Assembly: GCA_917880885.1 (NCBI GenBank)
Contig: OU862908.1
Span: 51,605,819-51,669,818 of the forward strand
DNA length: 64,000 nucleotides
Origin: Limnephilus marmoratus
Lineage: Eukaryota; Arthropoda; Insecta; Trichoptera; Limnephilidae
Direction of reading: 5' to 3'
The stretch's first letter is position 1. Each line of letters begins with the position of its first letter. The notes under the pieces were generated by a model. The model did no database searches, was not told the DNA's origin, and saw only the letters and a program-made list of their open reading frames with translations. Position numbers and translations under genes: made by a program. Positions 1 to 12,200 of this stretch are shown here, in pieces.

Positions 1-595
1 AAATAACCCGATTACTTGTTTATTTAGTATTGACCTCAGAGTCGCAAATAGATTATGGCGAGAGTGTACATAATGTATCAACCATTGATATACATAGAAT
101 ACACGGTGTTGGTCTCCGCAACACTAAAAACGACCCCTTAACATGTGCTAGTAAGAAAATAATTCAAGTCATGCACACCTAAGTCGCATAGATATAGAGG
201 GTGCTAAATGCACGTGTACTGTGTGCAGCAATAATCCATCCATGGCTAAAATATAAAACGTAGAAATGCATACAATATCACAATCATTAATCAACTACTT
301 ATCATTGGACGTAATATCACTTTATATTGTTGATTGATCGATTGTTGGTACATGTAATTTGTTAGTTATAATCCTTTACCAATGATGACTCATTCATTGT
401 GGTTAAAAATAGGCTTCCGACAGTTTTCAGTACGTAAATAAAAGACATAAAAATAATTTAGCTCGTTTTGATTTACAAAAAATAATGTGGTCCTTATTTT
501 ATTTTATTCACTAACTTGTAATCGGACAGTATAACGAGATGTTACTCGACTTGTTTGTTTGTTTGCAAAATCACCACACAGTTGTTGACGGTAGA
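1..595. other. AT-rich stretch, nothing recognised
   Basis: No gene, structural RNA or recognisable repeat was seen. Open frames here are short and AT-driven. Confidence 0.5.
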
Positions 596-805
596 TACTA
601 TCAGTATCGTTTTAGTGAAGATCATCACCATTCAGAAACCAAACGTCGCTGGAAATGGCTTTAGCCGTGTTTCGTTTATTTCACACCTTCCTCTCTCTTG
701 TCTCCTTCCTCTCCCTTCAGCCTCACCCCGATTGACATAGTCTCATTAGCTCCTGGTTTGTAGAGAGCAGTTGAGACTTTTATGTAGTATTCACACACGT
801 ATGCA
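596..805 (+). repeat. SINE-A copy a (body only)
   Basis: Starts near CTATCAGTATCG and ends near GTAGTATTCACACA. It shares the family's order of landmarks: TCAGTATCG, GCTTGAAATGGCTTTA-like stretch, the CT-rich CTCTCTTGTCTCCTTCC block, the CATAGTCTCA block and GCAGTTGAGACTTTT. The tRNA-derived head seen in copies at 3.6 and 63.9 kb is missing, as is typical of 5'-truncated retroposons. The open frames crossing it are shadows. Confidence 0.65.
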
Positions 806-1205
806 CGAGTTAAGTGTCCGGGGTGGGTTTGCTTTTTAAAAAAATCTATAGTTTTATTCCGACATTCATGAAATTTTGCACACTTCACCTTCAAAACTTT
901 CGAAAAACAGCCCTCAACCCCTTTTTCCACCCCCTAAAGAAGAATTTTCATACTTCTCGAAAAAATTGTGCCCACTTGATGTTCAAAATAAGACGATTTT
1001 GATTTTGAAAATCAAAGGGGTGAAGTCCGTGCAACGGGTGTTCACAGTATAAATATACTCATTTGTTGTATTTTAGAAAAAAAAATGATTAAAAAAAGTA
1101 TTAAAGAGCAAACATTAAATCATGGATTCTACAAATTATATGCTTTTGTTGTTTTCTTTATTGTTTTAGTTTTGACGTAATACTTAACTTATAAACTACA
1201 TAGAA

Positions 1206-1250
1206 TGTAAAAGCCCATTATGGCGTGTAATAACTAAATAAATATTTCGT
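1206..1250 (+). repeat. Retroposon 3' tail, AAGCCCAT...GGCG family
   Basis: GTAAAAGCCCATTATGGCG followed by a TAACTAAATAAATA tail. The same landmark plus AAATAAA-rich tail recurs at 13026 and 54801, so it is probably the end of a LINE or SINE. The body was not identified. Confidence 0.4.
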
Positions 1251-1361
1251 ACTTATTATAAACTCACGCATGTAATTTGTATTTTAACCTAGCATACTTG
1301 TAGGTACATTGCAACTTAATTATTATTTACGTTACTATTAGTAACGTTTCCTTTATATTTT

Positions 1362-1426
1362 ATAAGCATATATTTTATAAACATATTTTTTATAAACATA
1401 TTTTTTATAAACATATTTTTTATATG
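1362..1426. repeat. 15-bp AT tandem repeat
   Basis: About four units of TATAAACATATTTTT-type sequence in a row, with length changes in the T run. Ordinary slippage repeat. Confidence 0.7.
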
Positions 1427-2033
1427 TACGTGTTAAAAAAACTTATTATATATGTAAACATAATGGGGAAAAATAATTAAAATAAAACGCTGGAGACGTC
1501 AGCGCAGCAACACACAAAAATCGAATGCCCAATTACAGACTAATGTAGCGTATTCTATATCAAAGTCATCAGTGTTATTTGGGTTAGGTATTAGGTGTAT
1601 AAAGTTATAGGGGTGGGTACCGAGTAGCGCGACTTCTGATCGATGGACGGATTCCATGACCGTGACAAGGGTAGTGAGGAGTGGAGGATGCTTATGTTGA
1701 TACACGCTTTTGCTATCACCTCACTTTTTACGCTTCCGATATTAAAGCACGGAAATGACGAAAAACGCTATACTGAAAGTTTTATGATTGGCTTTCAGTC
1801 AACTACGAGCTGAAACATTTATGAATTTCAGGAACTGGGGGTTGAAATATAATATTTATTTTTTATCATCAACAATATTAATTTCGGTTGTCTGAGTGTC
1901 CCACGTAACTCTGGCTGAATGAACTTAAATTTGCTTTGAATTTAAGTTTCATTATCAAAATTGTAACTGATTGTGTGAAGAATTCTGACAGACATTAAAG
2001 TATCTACCTGTAATATGAACAGACAATTATTTT

Positions 2034-2190
2034 TTTGTTATTTGTTTTTGGGATGTTTTGCCGTGTTGCGTTGATGATGGACACTGTAACGCTGTCCGAA
2101 ACGTTGGCTAAAGGAGGAGGTAGCGCAACACGGCATAACACCCTAAAAATAAATAACAAAAATACTTTTGGCCGTGAAAATCTAAAATAA
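2034..2190. repeat. Fold-back repeat with CTGA/GAAAC module, copy 1
   Basis: Left end GTTATTTGTTTTTGGGATG and right end CCCTAAAAATAAATAAC are inverted copies, and GCCGTGTTGCG / CGCAACACGGC continue the arms inward. The centre reads TTGATGATGGACA, a loop, then TGTCCGAAACGTTGG, giving a five-pair GGACA/TGTCC stem. Compared with the 15.1-kb copy this one has lost most of the left inner arm. Just outside the right arm is ACTTTTGGCCGTGAAAATC, also present at the other two copies. Confidence 0.65.
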
Positions 2191-2817
2191 TATCAAAAAA
2201 TTATTATAATTATTTCTTTTTCAAAATTGGAACTGATTTGTCAAGAATTCAGACTATCACGTGATTTTTCCCGTCAAAGTACTATTTTCGGTTGTTTGTG
2301 CGTCCTACATAACTCTGGTTCAATGAATTAAAATTTGCTTTGACTATTCAAAATTGGAACTTATGTGAATAATTCAGACAAGCGATAAAGTACTATTTAT
2401 TGTATAATATTTTAAACAGAAAAGTATTTTAGTTGTCATTTTCAGAATTAAAACCCATTTTTCAAGAATTGAGACCCATCCCGTGAGCTTTTATAGGACT
2501 GTGCTAGTAATATTATAAAGTCGTGGAATTTGTGAATTTCAATAGGTTTTACTAGTTTCACGTAGGGTGATATTTTTTAGATTACCGCGAATTTTCACCT
2601 ACGAACCACCCACCTGCTTTTGATTTGCATTTTAAAATATTTAAAAATAGCAAAGTAAAAATAGTTAAATACATTTTACGTGGGTAAAAACCATCATAGT
2701 GGCGCTACGTCCCAGTGGGATATTACACAATGTTTGTTCATTTGATTTTTCCTTTGGTTCTCAAACCTTCCATCCACAGAATAAAGAATAACACTAGAAG
2801 TTCATTCAACATAAATA
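2191..2817. other. AT-rich spacer
   Basis: Contains two loosely repeated segments (TTCGGTTGTYTGWGTGYCC followed by CTCTGG near 1880 and 2290), i.e. a diverged tandem duplication of about 400 bp. No gene seen. Confidence 0.35.
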
Positions 2818-3056
2818 TTTTTTTACATTAGCTCCACACAGGAGCAGTCGACCAGTCTCTCTCGATACTGCACACCACGTATCGGGCAGACGCATCGGCC
2901 GCTAAGACCTGGACAAATCTTACCACATGAACCCAGGCACCCCTGCTAAGTTATCAAACGTAGCGAAACACTTGGGGTAAACCTATGGCAAAGGTGTTGG
3001 TTATCCAAGAAATGGTTCCCGGGGCGGCGGTACCCATAATCCAACCGCCCAACGTT
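2818..3056 (-). repeat. R1 repeat copy 1 (internally deleted)
   Basis: On the plus strand it begins with a T run and ACATTAGCTCCACACAGG and ends at GGCGGCGGTACCCATA; on the minus strand it is a poly(A)-ended retroposon. The 3' hairpin and the AAGGAAAGG block are deleted, so CACACAGG joins directly to the CAGTCGACCAGTCTCTCTCG region. Confidence 0.75.
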
Positions 3057-3639
3057 CCGTCTCACTTACACTCGCCTGAAATTGTAGATCTCCATCCCAT
3101 TTGAATTTCGAAAACTCTGTTTTGCATGTATATGATAGGATTAGATTGAGCAAATATTTGGAACACGAAATACGCCCACAAGGCACCTTTTGTATGATAT
3201 TCTTTACCCAATGTTTCCATCCAATTCCAATCTTCATCCACGAAGTCAGTCAGATGTAAAAATATCAATCGTTAACTTTTGTTCTGCAATATCGGAAGAG
3301 TCGATACACGTCACCGCTTCTAAGTACATACTATATCATAAAACGATATACTTCCTAGTAAATATACTTCCTAGTATATCGTTTTCTATAAACGACTTTG
3401 TTAAACACCGAATAAATAGGTAATGGGAAATTAAACTCAAACATCTCTAGCTATCTTAGATATTATTGACTAAAATAATACCATAAATATTCACAATACG
3501 TGTTTATTTTTCAGTTCGTAATAAAACAATTCATTCAGTAATTATTAAAATAATAAACCAACTCGCGTTTAATAACGACCATTATTTAAAAATATCATAT
3601 TTAACAAAACTGGTTCAAATAAGTATTTCTTTATTGCAG

Positions 3640-4300
3640 CAGAATGACGGCTTTCGTGGTTGGGGAGTTAAGGCTCACCTCGGCTACGAGTCCGGAGGAA
3701 ATTCCGGCGTGCGCAAGTAAATTTTATTTGATTAATTTGTGTTATTTCACATTTTTTTCATATCTATAAAATAATGCAAAGTAACTTAGCGGAACATTAT
3801 AGATGAAAGTTACTCTCAGCATCGCTCCGGTGATAGACAACCATTTAAAATCGAAACGTTGCTTGAAATGGCTTTAACCGTATTTGGTGACCATATTGGA
3901 ATTACCAGGTACTTCAACCTCTCCTTCCCTTCTCCATTACAACATATCCCAATTGGATCGTATTAAACCACAGTGAACTAACTCACTTTGCAATTTTTGA
4001 GTTAGAGCTTGGAAGAAGGACTATAAGGAATCATAATCTAGCTCTGCCAGAAAGAAGAACTAATTAGAGAAAAGCTGGCTATGATTGGTCTGGTCAGTAT
4101 TTCTCTGATTTTTTTTTCTGGAAGAGCTAGATTATGATTTGGAGACCTCATTTCAAGTACTAACTAAGAAATTGCATAAAGTGAGTTAGGTCACTATGGT
4201 TTAAGACGATCCAATTGGGAATGCCATAGTCTCACTAGATCCGGATGGTTGGGAGCAGTTGGGACTCTTGTGCGGTACTCACATAAAAAGGAAGCGTTTA
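3640..4300 (+). repeat. SINE-A copy b, with head, split by a small DNA transposon
   Basis: A degenerate tRNA-like head (about 3648-3718) is followed by AAATTTTATTTGATTAATT and GTGTTATTTCAC, which are also found directly after the head of the 63.9-kb copy. The body then follows family order to CCCAATTGG, where it is interrupted at 3957-4210, and resumes with CCAATTGGGAATGCCATAG and GCAGTTGGGACTCTTGTGCG. Members have no coding role; they depend on a LINE for movement (general knowledge). Confidence 0.75.
3957..4210. mobile_element. Inverted-repeat element, 8-bp target duplication
   Basis: A 254-bp insertion in SINE-A copy b. The ends ATCGTATTAAACCACAGTGA and, inverted, ATCGTCTTAAACCATAGTGA continue for about 40 bp with few mismatches. 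CCAATTGG flanks both sides (3949-3956 and 4211-4218) and the uninterrupted SINE has it once. An 8-bp duplication suggests the hAT superfamily, although the termini are not typical hAT ends and the duplication is itself a palindrome. Non-autonomous. Confidence 0.8.
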
Positions 4301-5216
4301 ATTTATTTTGATCACATTTCGTAATGATGCAGTAGCTTCAATTGCACTACTTTTTATATATCTTTGGATTAAATCGAAGGTTGAACATGTTTAGTGTGGT
4401 ACTACATATATTAATTGTGTGTATAAATTGATCACTGATCAAGAGAGTATTGAACGATCACAGAAAATATTACGATTAATATCTCTTGAATTCTTTTCTA
4501 ATATAATGGACAAACACAAAATGTCACGTTAAAAACCGAAAAAACACGCTGTTGAAATTTTGAAAAAATTTACAAATTGTTCAAGTGTTGTATTTTTTTA
4601 ATTTCCCCAATAGTACACAGATCCATTTGTCCTGTCCGGTTCTCCTCGACAAATGAACGGATCCGGGAGAAATTTTCTAATTAACATTTTAAAACTAATC
4701 GCTCCCAATCCCAGGCAGCCTCCAGAATTCAATTAGCCATCTTCCGGCGTGACAGTTCGGGCACTAGCGGGAAGCATTAAACTTCAACGAGGAGAGTAAC
4801 CATAAAAAATGTTCATTAGGTACTCAAGGAAACTAGAAAATTTTAAAACGTTATTTAAAATTAAATGAGAAAATGAGCACGTTGATGAGAAGATATCTTC
4901 ACCTGGATCTCTCAACCACAGATGAACTGAATAATTTGAAAATAGGAAGCGTATTTATTTAACGTTGGAATATTATAATTTTGCTCTAATTCGTTTTTAT
5001 ATCATATAATGTAACTAAGTACTTTGGAATAAACGGCTTGTACTTAATCCACATTCCATTTAAAATGAAACATCTAACACCTTTTTATAGTACTTATCCC
5101 ACTACTACTCTACAGTCTATACTTCACATTATTCATTTTAATGGTGACATTGAACGGCACGGTAAAGTTATTGCGGTGATGTGATATAGGAGGAAAAATA
5201 TTTAGGTATAAAATAC
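4301..5216. other. AT-rich spacer
   Basis: No gene. A short hairpin lies at 4619-4668 (GATCCATTTGTC paired with GACAAATGAACGGATC). Confidence 0.4.
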
Positions 5217-5432
5217 GGTTCCATGACAACTCAGAAACATTCAACTTCAACACCCCTTTGAAAAGTCATTAAAAGTTATGAAAAAAAGAGAAAAATAGCC
5301 CATAACCTAACCTCAAGTAACCTATGTAACCAATTAACGTATCCTAACGTTACCAATATAACCATTTTTTCATTACTTTTAATGAGTTCAAAGGACGTAT
5401 TGACGTTGCATGATTCTGAGTTGTCCGGTCAC
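5217..5432. mobile_element. Inverted-repeat element, CCGGACAACTCAGAA family, copy 1
   Basis: Left end GGTTCCATGACAACTCAGAA; right end, inverted, GTGACCGGACAACTCAGAAT. The interior has CTTCAACACC, TCATTAAAAG and a run of CCTAACCT-like sequence. The same ends and order recur at 58116-58535. No coding capacity. Confidence 0.65.
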
Positions 5433-5728
5433 AATAAAATACGTAATCTTAAACGAGGGAAATTCTGGCAAAATATATTTTTTTAAATATACTCGAACGC
5501 GAACATTCATTACTCCATTTAAACATAAGAAATCATTGTTTAAATGGGGTAACATTGCTTTAGGTTAACAATTTGACAAATATAACCAAACCATATACCA
5601 TCATGTCTATGAATAAAACCAACAAAAAGTTAATAAAAAAATAAAATTAGAAATCATTGTTTAAATGAGGTAACATTGTTAACTTTGCGTTTGGTTAAGA
5701 ATTTGACAAATATAACCAAACCGTAGAC

Positions 5729-6254
5729 CAGTGTTTCTTAACCTGTGGTCCGCGGACCCCTAGGGGTCCGCGAATATATGTATGGGGGTCCGCAGTCTCA
5801 TCTCTAGGCCATTTAACATAAATAATAAATAAAGGCAACCAAAAGTCTCGTAATTGCTGCGTGTCTTCGTTTCGAAATGATTTTCTAGTACCCGACAAAA
5901 ATAAAACTTTGGTATTAGACCCTTACAACACCGATTTTACTTATATTACTGGCTTGACAATGGCACAGGAAAAGCAATTAATAGAAATATCTTGTTATTG
6001 AGTTTTGAAACGTAATTTCAAAGAATCCTCTTTATCAAGTTTTTGGGTGAATGTAAGGAAAGATTATTAGGAAATATCAGAAGAAACACTGAAACATTTA
6101 CTGCTTTTCTCAATTACACGTACATCTGTGAAAAGGCATTCTCTGCTCAAGGTTTCACTTCTACCGCATATGAATTGCTTAACTCTGATTTTTTTTTATT
6201 AAAGGGTTCTTGATAATTGTGCTTGCTCCCTATGAAAAAGGCTAAGAAACGCTG
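5729..6254 (+). mobile_element. hAT transposon relic with 8-bp target duplication
   Basis: Ends CAGTGTTTCTTAACCTGTGG and, inverted, CAGCGTTTCTTAGCCTTTTT match the usual hAT form. CCGTAGAC is duplicated on both sides (5721-5728, 6255-6262). Near the left end is a perfect GGTCCGCGGACC-type palindrome followed by CCCTAGGGG. Only a remnant of the transposase is left inside. Confidence 0.88.
5918..6190 (+). pseudogene. hAT transposase C-terminal fragment, decayed
   Basis: Translation on the plus strand reads like the end of a ZBED/Charlie-type hAT transposase: a segment with LIEIS, then SFWVNVRKDY, then SEETLKHLL and, in a shifted frame, CEKAFSA, which is the family's C-terminal dimerisation region (YLCEAGFSAL in relatives). 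It contains at least two stops and a frameshift, so it is not functional. The N-terminal zinc finger and most of the catalytic core are missing. Its position between intact hAT ends supports the assignment. Confidence 0.65.
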
Positions 6255-6262
6255 CCGTAGAC

Positions 6263-7208
6263 AATCATGCTTATGAACAAAAACAACAAAAAGTTAATAA
6301 AAATCAATCAACCAAATGTAATAATTTTAAAATACGTAAATATAGCATTAATAAGGATTTGTTTAGGAATCTTTAAAAATTGATTCTTGTACTAAATTCA
6401 GGATCACATCGAATAAATGAAAACAAAATAATTTTTATTCACGAAAGGAACTTCATTCGGTTTCAAGTAACCTTTTCCGTACTCGTTATTTTATCATAGT
6501 AAAATAACTCCCACGTCACACCCACCAGCAAACGAAAACTCCTGTTGAAAAAACTTCAATCCGGTGAACACCTTACAATATCCTGGAAGGGTATTTCTTA
6601 GTAATGCTTAACCTCTTAAGTATCCTTCGGATTTCAATGGGTTAGCCAAAAATACGCAAAGAAATAACATAAAGTGAATGGTTATCAAGAATAAAAATAT
6701 TATTGATATTTTTTGCATTGTGTTAAGATTAAGGATATTCTCTCAGTTTATAAAATAATTTAAATCAAAGATTTTTTTTATCGTTTTTACGTATAAACTC
6801 CAATTTTTACTTTTTTATTGATTTAGATAAAAAACTTTTCAATTTTAGAATTTATTTTATTAATCCGTTTATATGCTGTAGGTAAGAATTAGAACATACT
6901 CGTAGTTCATGTATTATTTAAAACTCGAACCTTAAACTTGTATAAAATTTTACCCAACTGATAAACAACCATTTATCCTACATTAAGTAAAATTTAAAAC
7001 GCGAATATTAGTAAGGGGTGTGTATATTTAACTAATAACTTTAATTAAAAAATAACAAGGACACGTAAAACGTTCATACATTTTACTTTATCAAATATGA
7101 AAATAATGAAATAAAAAAGGAAAAACAACGTTGTCTCAGGACGTCAAAATTTTATGTCAGGTGGATTCATATTTTTTTACAAGTACGTTACAACTTTTTT
7201 TTTTCAAT
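6263..7208. other. AT-rich spacer
   Basis: After the tail of the tandem duplication, nothing identifiable was seen. Confidence 0.5.
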
Positions 7209-7543
7209 TTGGGAGGCGGGAATGGGTACCGCCGCCCCGGGAACCTTTATTGGATAACCAACACCTCTGCCATAGGTCACCCCAAGTGGTTCGCTACGTT
7301 TGGTGATTTAGCAGGGGTGCCCGGGTTCATGGGGTGAGGTTTGTCTAGGTCTTGGAGGCGGATGACCAGGAAATACTGAACCCCAGATTCCTACCCACCC
7401 CTTAAACCCTTTTCCTTCCCAGAACTCGCCTCCCCTTCCTTTCCTTAAAAAAACCCTCCACACAGCATCCTCAAAGATGACATAGGCCGTGAGGGAAATT
7501 ATTTTCCTCAGGGCCTCCTGTGTGGAGCTCATGTAAAAAAAAA
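7209..7543 (+). repeat. R1 repeat copy 2, with hairpin and poly(A)
   Basis: Runs from GGGAGGCGGGAATGGGTACC through CCGGGAACCTTTATTGG and GTGGTTCGCTACGTTTGGTG to CATGTAAAAAAAAA. Just before the tail, 7484-7514 folds as GGCCGTGAGG / CCTCAGGGCC around an AAATTATTTT loop. Compared with the 36.3-kb copy about 80 bp of the middle is deleted, at the same place as in copy 7. Confidence 0.85.
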
Positions 7544-7720
7544 CCTAACTTTAAGACGCACTTCAGAATTAAAATATTATGTATAAAATAAATAAGATAT
7601 TTTGGATAGCCGATATACAGGCTCGGAGCAAGGTTTGTAGAAAACGTAGTGCAATACATTTTATACGAATCTTGGGCTCGGAGTATTTTTGGCGATTCCA
7701 TTCTTCTTCCCGATAATGTT

Positions 7721-7808
7721 TTGAAATTTTACGAAATTCTATGAATTTTTGAAATACTATGAATTTTTGAAATTCTATGAATTTTTGAAATTCTATGAAA
7801 TTCTTTGA
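7721..7808. repeat. 18-bp tandem repeat
   Basis: Four to five units of CTATGAATTTTTGAAATT. Because 18 is a multiple of three the minus strand reads as a six-residue peptide repeat (FIEFQK), but there is no sign of a real gene around it. Confidence 0.75.
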
Positions 7809-9092
7809 AGGCCGATATATTGACTTTGGGTAGGTACCAAAAGGGTTAAAATGGCGTAGAGTGGAAGCAGAAAGAACGTAAATCAAAATTGATCTAACAT
7901 ATAACTCGCCCGGTTCTCGGGACATTAAATGGTCATTACAAAAGATTTTACGAGTGGCGTGTGGTGCGGGGTGGCGGGGAAGGGGGTGTTGGTGCCCGCA
8001 CGGAGTAAATGGGAATTCTCAATTTGCGGGAAAAATTGCTTCTATATTATGTCGTTTGTCTCGGTCCTAATCGACTCCTAAATAATATTTACAACAAAAA
8101 ATAACTACTCCGAACGGCGGAGAAAGTGGTGGATATTATTATTCTCGTAACTATGTAGATGGTGGCTAAATATTACCCGCCTCGCTCGAGATTGGAATAT
8201 CACTCTATTTCGAATTATTTGTTCTCATTGAATAATTGAATCATGGCGACATATTTGAGTTGTTGTTGACATGTAATTGCTGCGCTGAGCTAGTTAGAAA
8301 AGTTGTTCAAGTTTCATGACGCAAGAGCTCACCATTCCCAAAATTTTAATGATATGTACAATTTGGATTTAATCATAAGTTGTATTTCGAAAAAAAAAAT
8401 TTTTTTCATCCTCACTTATGGCTTTTCAGTTTTTTATCAACGTTATTATCTGTAAATAATAAACTTAAAATAAAATATTATGATTTTCCAGTTATTGTAT
8501 GGTTGGGCTTAAGATATTTTGAATTTATAAAATTATTCTATTATTAATTAATAATATTATTCAAAGCTATAAATTTAAATATCTGCATACCAACGTAGTT
8601 TTTTTTGTCTATATTTTATAAGAAAAGGCATAAGACATAAAAAATCACCATGTCTATGGATCGTCGCATAAAATTTATTCATCTTTTGACACTGCAAGTT
8701 TAAAATGAGAGAAAATATCAGCCTTTTTTTTTCAAATATATTTTCTAAGGTTGGATACATAAAAAGCCTATATTTTTTATTATATCGCAAACACATTGAG
8801 TGACCTCAATAAAATAATTGGAAATTATTTTCGCTTTATCTATGGCTCCCAAACAATTCACAATTTTTTCCCTCGATTGGAGCGTGGGGGCTCCAAGTAT
8901 TAACTTACACAAGCTGTATTTTTGATATTGCCCGAGAAGCCATCAGACTATGTAAATTATCCAGGAGTTGGGAACTTTCCCAAACTTCATTAGTAAATCG
9001 AATAAATTCACCATCATAACAGTCGATTCCATAATAAAACGACCAGGGAAACTAAATATTATTAGCGTATTTTTTTGCAGGTAAAAAACACA
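7809..9092. other. Spacer with a GC-rich island
   Basis: 7950-8010 is unusually G-rich (GTGGTGCGGGGTGGCGGGG). No gene, splice-bounded frame or repeat recognised. Confidence 0.4.
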
Positions 9093-9290
9093 GGTATTTT
9101 TTTTTTTAAAGAAAGACAAACATTCCCGGGTTACGAATAACCCAACAATGTTTAAAAATCTCCTACTACCACCACAGAAAGCCAAAAATGTTGCATGTGT
9201 TGTGATGGAGGACTTAGCCAGCCGAGGAATCGAACACGCGACGCCCGGGTGGGACCCAAGCGCTATGCCCACTCAACCACTGACCGGTCA
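9093..9290 (-). repeat. SINE-B copy a
   Basis: The minus strand begins GACCGGTCAGTGGTTGAGTG, with an A-box-like TGGTTGAGTGG and a B box GTGTTCGATTCC, so the head is tRNA-derived. The body continues GGCTGGCTAAGTCCTCC ... GGGTTATTCGTAACCCGGG (a self-complementary 8-bp stem) and ends in an A-rich tail. It matches copies at 18.7 and 44.4 kb. Confidence 0.82.
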
Positions 9291-12200
9291 AAATTATCTA
9301 AATTATTTAAATTGATCATCAAAATACTAAACTATCCGAATGTAACAAACGTCATTAATAACACATGCGCGTAAGTAATTATTGTACGTTACGTTACCTG
9401 TCAGGTCCATTTGTTCGGTTTTCGGGACAAATCTCATAGGTTTCACAGAAATCGTTGTCTCCCTTACTATAATGGTTAGAAATATGACATATGCGGCGTT
9501 AGAAAGAACAAACACCAGGCTTTATATTCAAACCAAAAAAATAACCAAAAAATAATTAAAATTCATACCTGGAAACCAAAGTTTCCCGCCGTAATTTGAA
9601 AAAGAATTATTGGACTTTGGGAATTTTTATTAATTATTTTTATACGAAACGACAAAAAAGTTAGTAGTTTATAATAAATTTTCCTATTAAAATATGTACG
9701 TGTTTTTATTTTTTTTCGTTATCAGAAATTTTAGTTGGAAAAAACGTAAGGTGAGCCACTTTGAAAACTTTTTGGGTTTGCATGTAAAATTTTTATATTT
9801 CAAAAATTATATGGTTATTTTGAATTATAAAATTTGGAAGCTTATTTCATCACCCTTTCAAAACTATTTTTAGTTTTCGGACACGTTCAGAAATATTCCA
9901 TTTATTTGGATTTCTTCGCAAAATGGAATTATTTTCACCCTCTGACAAAACATTGTCGAGGCATGAGGGGTTAAAATACCGTGAAGGCAGGGACGTATTT
10001 TGGGATTATGAGAATTGAAAAACTGTTCATCCCCTAAATCTAAGAAAAATGAAACCTACCCTAACTAAAGAAAACTTAACGTAACTTTTGAAAAGGGGGT
10101 TAATTTTAACTTAATTTTGATAGTCTGCACTCTGTACGCCCCTGACCAAAGGTTAGTTACAATTTAAATTAAAATTACCAATGGTATTAAAAAACTACTA
10201 TTTTTTGTGTATAAATTGGTATTAAGAGGCTTCATTCAATTCTTTAGTATAAGCTTAGTAATTTAAGGGATCGAAATAACGAGTTAGCAATTAAATGGCC
10301 ATTTTGGGAAGAAGCATTTCAAGTTTGAAACTTAAAACCCTTGTTTTTTGTAACCACGCTTTTAATCAAATAAAAATGTCTAATGAACGCATTGAACTTA
10401 TTTTAAAATGCCCTTTTTAAAGCGTTAAATTTATCTATCACAAATAAAGGTATAAAGGCAAAGGCAAAACATACTATAAAAAAAAGATTTAATGAAATAA
10501 AGAAGGAATATCAGGAAAACATAAATAATTTAATTTAAATAAAATGGGAATGGAACGTGCCTATTACATTTTTAAATAAGCTTATTTGTATTATAAACTG
10601 ATAAAAATTGTGTTGTAAGGAAACTGACAATATGTTTGTACCCATTTCCCATGAACCGAGAATAATATGCGTAAAGTTGTTTGCTTAAAGCATCTTCGTA
10701 ACACAACAAACCGTATTTGCATATCATCATCCAGCGAATACGCGAGGAACCATAGACTACTTGTCTGAAATGTCGGCAGAATTATTCAGTTCTGTTGTAT
10801 CGGGGGGTGGGGAATTAATTCTGAGATCACTTGTTTCACTTCCTCGAGGCGGGCGACCACACGCACGAACAAAAACAACTGCGGCAGAAACTCTGAATTG
10901 AATACTATTGTTACGTGTGATAGTTAGTAATTTAGTGGTCAGTAAGCAAGTTGGTACATTACTGTAAATATTATAAATTTTTCCCCACAGATTGATTTAA
11001 GAGCAAACGAAAAAAAAAACAGAAACTAAAATTAAATACTTAACTAACTGTGGTATCCTTGTTATGACGGGGGAAGTAATTAAGAAGTCCAGCTCCGATT
11101 TATAATATATACTTGAACTTCACATGATGTTAACATTATAAACGACACACCCAACCTGTCCCTCGTAACCCCAAATTAACAATGGCCTGCTATTCAAACT
11201 GGTATACACATTCGCGCTCTCATTCTTGCTTCGCTATCTCATATGTTTGTATATATGCGAATGGAATTGAAATGAATACATTAACCTAACTTAACCATCA
11301 CACCATTCTCCACCCGGGCAAATAGAGAGAATGGATCGCCACACAACTGATGTACCGACAGCAATATATCATATACCATATACCATATACCTTGCTTATA
11401 TGGACAGCATTACCGACCCTTGATATGATACGAGTCAAGCATTTGATTCAATAATTGATCACATCATGTCCTCCAAGGGCGTCCCTGACGCCTTCTTCCA
11501 TATAATCTCACGACACTCCATCTTTGTTTACCCACTCTTCATGTAAAATAATCTAAAATTTGAATTATAAATTTCGGAAGCGTTTACCAAATTTTTGTAG
11601 GCACTCGCCCAGTGGAGAGTTGTGTTTATTTCGTAGTACTTTTGGCCACCCCATTCAGAGCCTTCATTCGCCCTCTTTTGTAGGTATCTCCCAAATATAC
11701 ATAAGTAATGTTAAATGAAGCGATAAGGAGAAGTGTCTGAAGCAACATTTAAATGGAAAGTTTATTCATTTAACAAAACATCACGGTGTTGCCTCAAAAT
11801 ATTCACCATAGATTTTAAATTCAAAACAAGTTGTACTTAGTTAAAGGAAATTTATACGACCTTTGCGTAAATATTTAGATGGCATGAAGACTATATAATT
11901 ATGTTTCCATCTAAGCGTTAATTAATTATTGGAGGATTGGACCAACTTTTGGCTTTGGTCAGGTCGAGAAGTTTCTACTCCTAATTAGATTCCGAGGAAT
12001 TTTAATAAAGCCTTACAACTTTAAGTGATTGCTGAAATTATGTTTTAATAACCATTATAAACGAATAGCCTTTACGCATTGACTTCAAATACTTCCAGAG
12101 TTTGATAAAAAAAATCCAATAAACTGACGCGTAATTTTGAAAATTAATTATAATTTTTATAATGCTTGAAACCAGTATTTATTATCCAACGCAAATTCCG

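Larger units (their letters stand above)
806..2033. other. AT-rich spacer with weak features
   Basis: Holds the LINE-like tail at 1206 and the 15-bp repeats at 1362 (listed separately). A 68-residue open frame on the minus strand at 1499-1705 has slightly higher GC than its surroundings but no recognisable domain. Confidence 0.4.
5529..6310. repeat. 121-bp tandem duplication, second copy interrupted
   Basis: Copy A (5529-5649) and copy B (5650-5728 plus 6255-6310) both run AGAAATCATTGTTTAAATG ... AATTTGACAAATATAACC ... ATCATG...AACAAAAAGTTAATAAA. Copy B carries the hAT insertion. Copy A therefore serves as the empty site. Confidence 0.75.

Noticed and set aside
7721..7808. Coiled-coil repeat protein (FIEFQK units)
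   Set aside because: It arises from an 18-bp slippage repeat and lacks any gene context.
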